Assembly: GCA_009663005.1 (NCBI GenBank)
Contig: CM018900.1
Location: forward strand, 11,100,145 to 11,110,144
Direction: 5' to 3'
Length of the DNA: 10,000 nt
Source of the DNA: Actinidia chinensis
Lineage: Eukaryota > Streptophyta > Magnoliopsida > Ericales > Actinidiaceae
A program made the position numbers and the translations under genes. Below, piece by piece: positions 7,299-10,000 of this stretch; position 1 is the stretch's first letter; every line of letters starts with the position of its first letter. Under the pieces are notes generated by a model. It was not told the DNA's origin, did no database searches, and saw only the letters and a list, made by a program, of their open reading frames with translations.

Positions 7299-7507
7299 TC
7301 GCCGCCGCCGGAAAATAATTTTCAAAAACTCGTCCGGTTCACTAAAAATCGTCTGGTTCACCGGTTTTCCAAAAAACCGACCGGTTCTCCCGATTTAAAC
7401 CGGTTCACATACATTTCCGGTAAAATAATAAAATCAAACCGGTACGAGTTCCGGTTTCCGGTTGAACCGGTTCGACCGACCGGTTCGGTTCGGTTCTGAT
7501 AACACTG

Positions 7508-7515
7508 GTTTTTGG
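7508..7515. repeat. Right 8-bp target site duplication of the hAT element
   Basis: GTTTTTGG directly follows the right terminal inverted repeat and is identical to 6607-6614. Confidence 0.85.
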
Positions 7516-7599
7516 TGGAGTATTGTATACTGTATAGGATGTTTGGCCAAAAAGATAAAGAATGGTGGTAACCAATTGTTGACATTATAGTTTTGATTA

Positions 7600-7745
7600 A
7601 GGGCAAGAATGTAAAGTTACATAGTCTGTTAACTGCAGTGAATCAACATCTCTGACACGGGAGGACAGAGTCATTTCAGATATCTTAGGAGATGTCTCTG
7701 TTATTGTTAGAAACCTCAGGGCAGGAAGTGTCATTTACCCTTTTA
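7600..7745 (-). mobile_element. Inverted, diverged relative of the 4109-4500 element
   Basis: Read on the minus strand from 7740, the sequence GGGTAAATGACACTTCC, CCCTGAGGTTTCTAACAATA, ACATCTCCTAAG and TCACTGCAGTTAACAGAC follows the order of the + strand element (TTAATTACACTGACC, CCCTGAGTTTCTGACAATA, ACTTCTCTTTAG, TCACTGAAGTTGACGGA). It has a single set of the roughly 30-bp modules and not the duplicated 136-bp unit. It lies close outside the hAT element. Confidence 0.5.
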
Positions 7746-8404
7746 TTTATTTATTTAGAAAAGATGCAGATATTTTATATTAGGGTAAACTTTACTGAAT
7801 TTTCTATAAAATTACGCTATTTATTTATTTAATTTTTTTTCTCAAAATACAATTTATTCACAATCTATCACAATAATAATTATTTTTTTAAAAAAATTAA
7901 TCTATATAATTTACTTATTAAGTGCTCATAATCTAAATATACTTGAAAAATAAATTTTGTTATCAAATTTAAAATCATTACAAAAAAAATTGTTCATATA
8001 TTAGTAATTTTTTTGAGTATTTATTACGAAAGAAAAAAATAAATAAATAATAAATTTAAAAATATAAAATTTTTATTTATTTTAATTAGAGTATTGAAAA
8101 AAAATTATGAAAGTCCTAAATCTAAGATCAATTTTGTTATTTTTGTAAAAAAAAAAAAGCAAAATTATAGGAGTATATCTGATATGAGGGCAGATGACAC
8201 TATCTGATATGGTCTGATTTTCCTCACTGGCCATCATATTTTTGTCATTTTACTCTGGCATGGACTTAAGAGGATGGACAGGGCAATCGTCAGTTAAAAT
8301 TTTTTAAAAGAACCCGAGTTTTATAGTAATAATAGTATATAGTTACTAATAATTTTGAAATTGTTTTGGGTAAAAGTTGGCCCAAAACCAATTGATGTGG
8401 CAAC
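7746..8404. other. Very AT-rich intergenic DNA, no gene
   Basis: Dominated by A/T runs, including a 12-base A run near 8147-8158. The word TATCTGATATG occurs twice (8176-8186 and 8201-8211). No ORF, RNA gene or defined element could be supported. Confidence 0.6.
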
Positions 8405-8580
8405 ACGTTAGTCTCACGGGAAGCTCGACTAGTTAAGACTCTAATTTTGTATTTATGGAGTTGCTAGTTCAACTCCCCTTATGAACGCAAAGATTTGTCC
8501 AGATGTTAACTTTAGGGCCTCAGATTAGTCCTTCAGACCCAATTGATCCGGGTAATCTACTGGATTATAAATAAAAAAAG
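8405..8580 (+). mobile_element. SINE-like element, copy 2
   Basis: The 5' part resembles a tRNA-derived RNA polymerase III promoter. An A-box-like AAGCTCGACTAGTTAAG is at 8421-8437 and a B-box-like AGTTCAACTCC at 8466-8476 (9 of 11 against GGTTCGANTCC), about 45 nt apart as in tRNA genes. A body shared with 3776-3946 follows (GTTAACTTTAGGGCCTCA, CCCAATTGATCCGGG), then an A-rich tail at 8568-8579. Length (about 175 bp) and layout fit plant SINEs, which are copied by LINE reverse transcriptase. Exact 5' end and target duplication are uncertain. Confidence 0.65.
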
Positions 8581-8948
8581 GACAAAAAATTGGACAAGAG
8601 AATCTGAGTTATTTATTTCGAATTCGGAAAACTTTTCTTGGTCCAAATTCGATGACGGTATCATTGTTGTTAATTTCATCCTAAAATAAAAGAAATTGAG
8701 AAAGGACATGATTACAATTCTATGCTTTATCCATATAAGATTTCATATATACTAATCTTTATAGAGAAAACAAGAAACAATCTCATCAAAATGCAACCAA
8801 AACTGAATAATAGAAGTATCAAAATTAGTTACAAATGGAAATAATTATTCTCTTTAAATTATTCGTCGTAACTTCTGCATAAATTATAAATTAAGACTGC
8901 ATACACAAATTATACATACATATTAATATGCCATAAGATGATTTAATT
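8581..8948. other. Intergenic DNA downstream of the minus-strand gene
   Basis: No coding signal. The part nearest 8948 is likely the 3' untranslated region of the gene read leftward from 9404, but no polyadenylation signal can be singled out. Confidence 0.45.
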
Positions 8949-9404
8949 TCACTCCCTCGTGTTAACCGACCCCCAATACAATCTCTCCCTACGCGGACGA
9001 GGGAGCTTAGACAGCTTCATCACCAAACTATCATCCTCAACTTCACAAGAACGCATGCACGAAAAATTCATGAGTTTACTCTTACTTACCTTAAACCCCG
9101 CGACAACACCATTCTTACTTTCATAATTCATCGCTCTACAATTTTTGACACTCTTGGTGCATTCCTTCAAAGCTGCGAGAAAAGGGTCCTCTTCCTGCCA
9201 AAGGCATTTTCTAGAAGTGCTTCTACGCTGAGGCTGAATCAGCTTTTGGCACGGAGGCGGCAAGACTAAGGGTGGTAGGTTAAGGGCGTTTAGGTCAATG
9301 TCTCTTTGGGACTTTTTGTTGGTGATGATGGCCTTGGACACACCAGCCATGTCCTCCCATGAGAAGGGCACATTTCCTTGTGACTCAGATTTTCTGTGGC
9401 TCAT
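8949..9404 (-). CDS. Small plant-specific VPFSWED-motif protein (DUF688-like)
   Basis: A complete single-exon gene of 151 codons. The open frame extends to 9428, but the codon there is TTG; the first in-frame ATG is at 9404, so that start is used. Near the N-terminus lies VPFSWED (residues 12-18), followed by GVSK (21-24). This resembles the VPFxWExxPG signature of the plant DUF688 group, with Ala20 where Pro is usual. A proline-rich stretch (LPPLVLPPP, 43-51) and EEDPFLAALKECTKS (71-85) follow; a DPF...ECTKS block recurs in relatives as I remember them. The C-terminus is basic (PRPRRER, 136-141). No signal peptide or membrane segment is visible, so it is probably soluble, cytosolic or nuclear. 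The molecular role of these proteins is not known to me. The neighbour downstream is a SINE; no operon-like context applies. Confidence 0.75.
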   Translation of the reverse strand: MSHRKSESQGNVPFSWEDMAGVSKAIITNKKSQRDIDLNALNLPPLVLPPPCQKLIQPQRRSTSRKCLWQEEDPFLAALKECTKSVKNCRAMNYESKNGVVAGFKVSKSKLMNFSCMRSCEVEDDSLVMKLSKLPRPRRERLYWGSVNTRE

Positions 9405-9454
9405 TGGTCTTGGTGTGGGGTGAAACAAAAACGGTGGTTGGGTTATAGAGGGTG

Positions 9455-9464
9455 TTTTATAAAG
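9455..9464 (-). promoter_or_regulatory. TATA box of the minus-strand gene
   Basis: On the minus strand the sequence reads CTTTATAAAA, a good plant TATA box, about 50 bp before the ATG at 9404. Transcription would start near 9425-9435, giving a leader of roughly 25-30 nt and placing the TTG-initiated upstream extension largely outside the message. Confidence 0.55.
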
Positions 9465-9879
9465 CTATGTTGCATTTTTAATTCGAAAAAAAACATCGCG
9501 AATGCCGATAGGGCAAGGGAGTGAAACATCAAGAGGAAAAGACCAAAAAGAAAACATTATCACCAAGGTAGTAGATACAAGCTAGGGAAGTTTTTCATTT
9601 TAGTTTTGATGGTTGGTTGAATTTCTAAATTTGGGTTGGTAATTAGGTGGAGATTTTGTGTGTTTCATAAGCATGCAATAAAAGGAACAAGACAAAGATG
9701 CATGATGTGTAGTTTCATGACATTGATTGGTATGGAACTCTCAAGCTTTAAACATCAAACATTGTAACCCTTAAACACCACAAGCTAATCACATCGTATC
9801 ATCAAAGGCACAAGTACCAGAAACTTTTGCAGACCAAGATTGCTATAGGCTATATGCAGATGAACAGTTAGAAATTTGC
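9465..9879. other. Upstream region of the minus-strand gene, no further gene
   Basis: Probable promoter DNA for the gene read leftward from 9404. No ORF of note and no repeat that I can pair within the window. Confidence 0.45.
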
Positions 9880-10000
9880 GGAACCCTAACGCAACATTGA
9901 GGGGACACGAATGCAAAAAATAAAGAAAAATCGAGAATAATCACACGCACAAAATACAAGATTTACGTGGTTCACCAATGTAGACTAAGTCCATGGCCAC
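9880..10000. repeat. Edge of a probable dispersed plant repeat
   Basis: The phrase GATTTACGTGGTTCACCAAT followed by GACTAAGTCCATGG is of a type I remember as frequent in plant intergenic DNA (a TTTACGTGGTTC block followed by a block with GTCCA). The element, if real, continues beyond the window end. Its class is not known to me. Confidence 0.35.

Larger units (their letters stand above)
6615..7507. mobile_element. Non-autonomous hAT-type transposon carrying a gene fragment (Pack-hAT)
   Basis: The element is 893 bp. Its left end CATAGTTATCAGAAC (6615-6629) and right end GTTCTGATAACACTG (7493-7507) are inverted repeats matching at 13 of 15 positions; the right end read inward is CAGTGTTATCAGAAC. 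Both begin with CA, as hAT ends do, and a perfect 8-bp target duplication flanks them. Subterminal DNA is packed with AACCGG/CCGGTT words (about two on the left, nine on the right), plausible transposase-binding repeats. There is no transposase, so movement would need an autonomous partner. The interior has an AT-rich stretch (about 6695-6805), then a promoter-like and coding fragment of a host gene (about 6810-7298). The clear ends suggest a fairly recent insertion. Confidence 0.88.

Noticed and set aside
8412..8480. A genuine tRNA gene
   Set aside because: The A and B boxes are present at tRNA spacing, but acceptor and anticodon stems do not form and the unit continues into a SINE body with an A tail.

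Overview
The window looks like nuclear DNA of a flowering plant, most likely a eudicot. It is AT-rich, has two compact intronless plant-type genes at its edges, and about 8 kb of repeat-rich intergenic DNA between them. No bacterial gene organisation, rRNA, tRNA gene or CRISPR array is visible. The species cannot be fixed from the sequence.

Left edge (1-1320): an AT palindrome, then a promoter with an ABRE-like ACGTGGC core, two TATA-like boxes and a pyrimidine-rich patch, then a complete single-exon bZIP transcription factor gene of 187 codons on the + strand (482-1045). Its start codon lies in a short direct duplication, and its Asn-rich linker was built by a 36-bp tandem duplication.

Middle (1320-8950): no intact gene, but several layers of small mobile elements. 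These are two related palindromic AT-rich MITE-like elements (about 1895-2240 and 6262-6525); two diverged copies of one SINE-like family (about 3776-3946 and 8405-8580); a nested tandem-repeat element (4109-4500) with a diverged inverted relative (about 7600-7745); a relatively GC-rich island of unknown origin (4600-5460); and a 194-bp tandem duplication (5556-5943). The best-supported element is a complete hAT-type non-autonomous transposon of 893 bp (6615-7507). It has 15-bp terminal inverted repeats and a perfect 8-bp target duplication, and it carries the 5' part of a host gene. That fragment resembles the N-terminus of the At1g45688/At5g42860-like LEA-2 membrane protein family and is broken by frameshifts, so the element is a Pack-type TE.

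Right edge (8950-10000): a small plant-specific gene on the - strand (8949-9404, 151 codons) with a VPFSWED motif (DUF688-like), a TATA box close upstream, and at the far end (about 9880-10000) what looks like the start of another dispersed repeat.

The two genes face each other across the repeats (convergent, about 7.9 kb apart) and nothing suggests a shared function. The main novelty is in the transposable-element architecture. No protein-coding defence or biosynthetic system was found.
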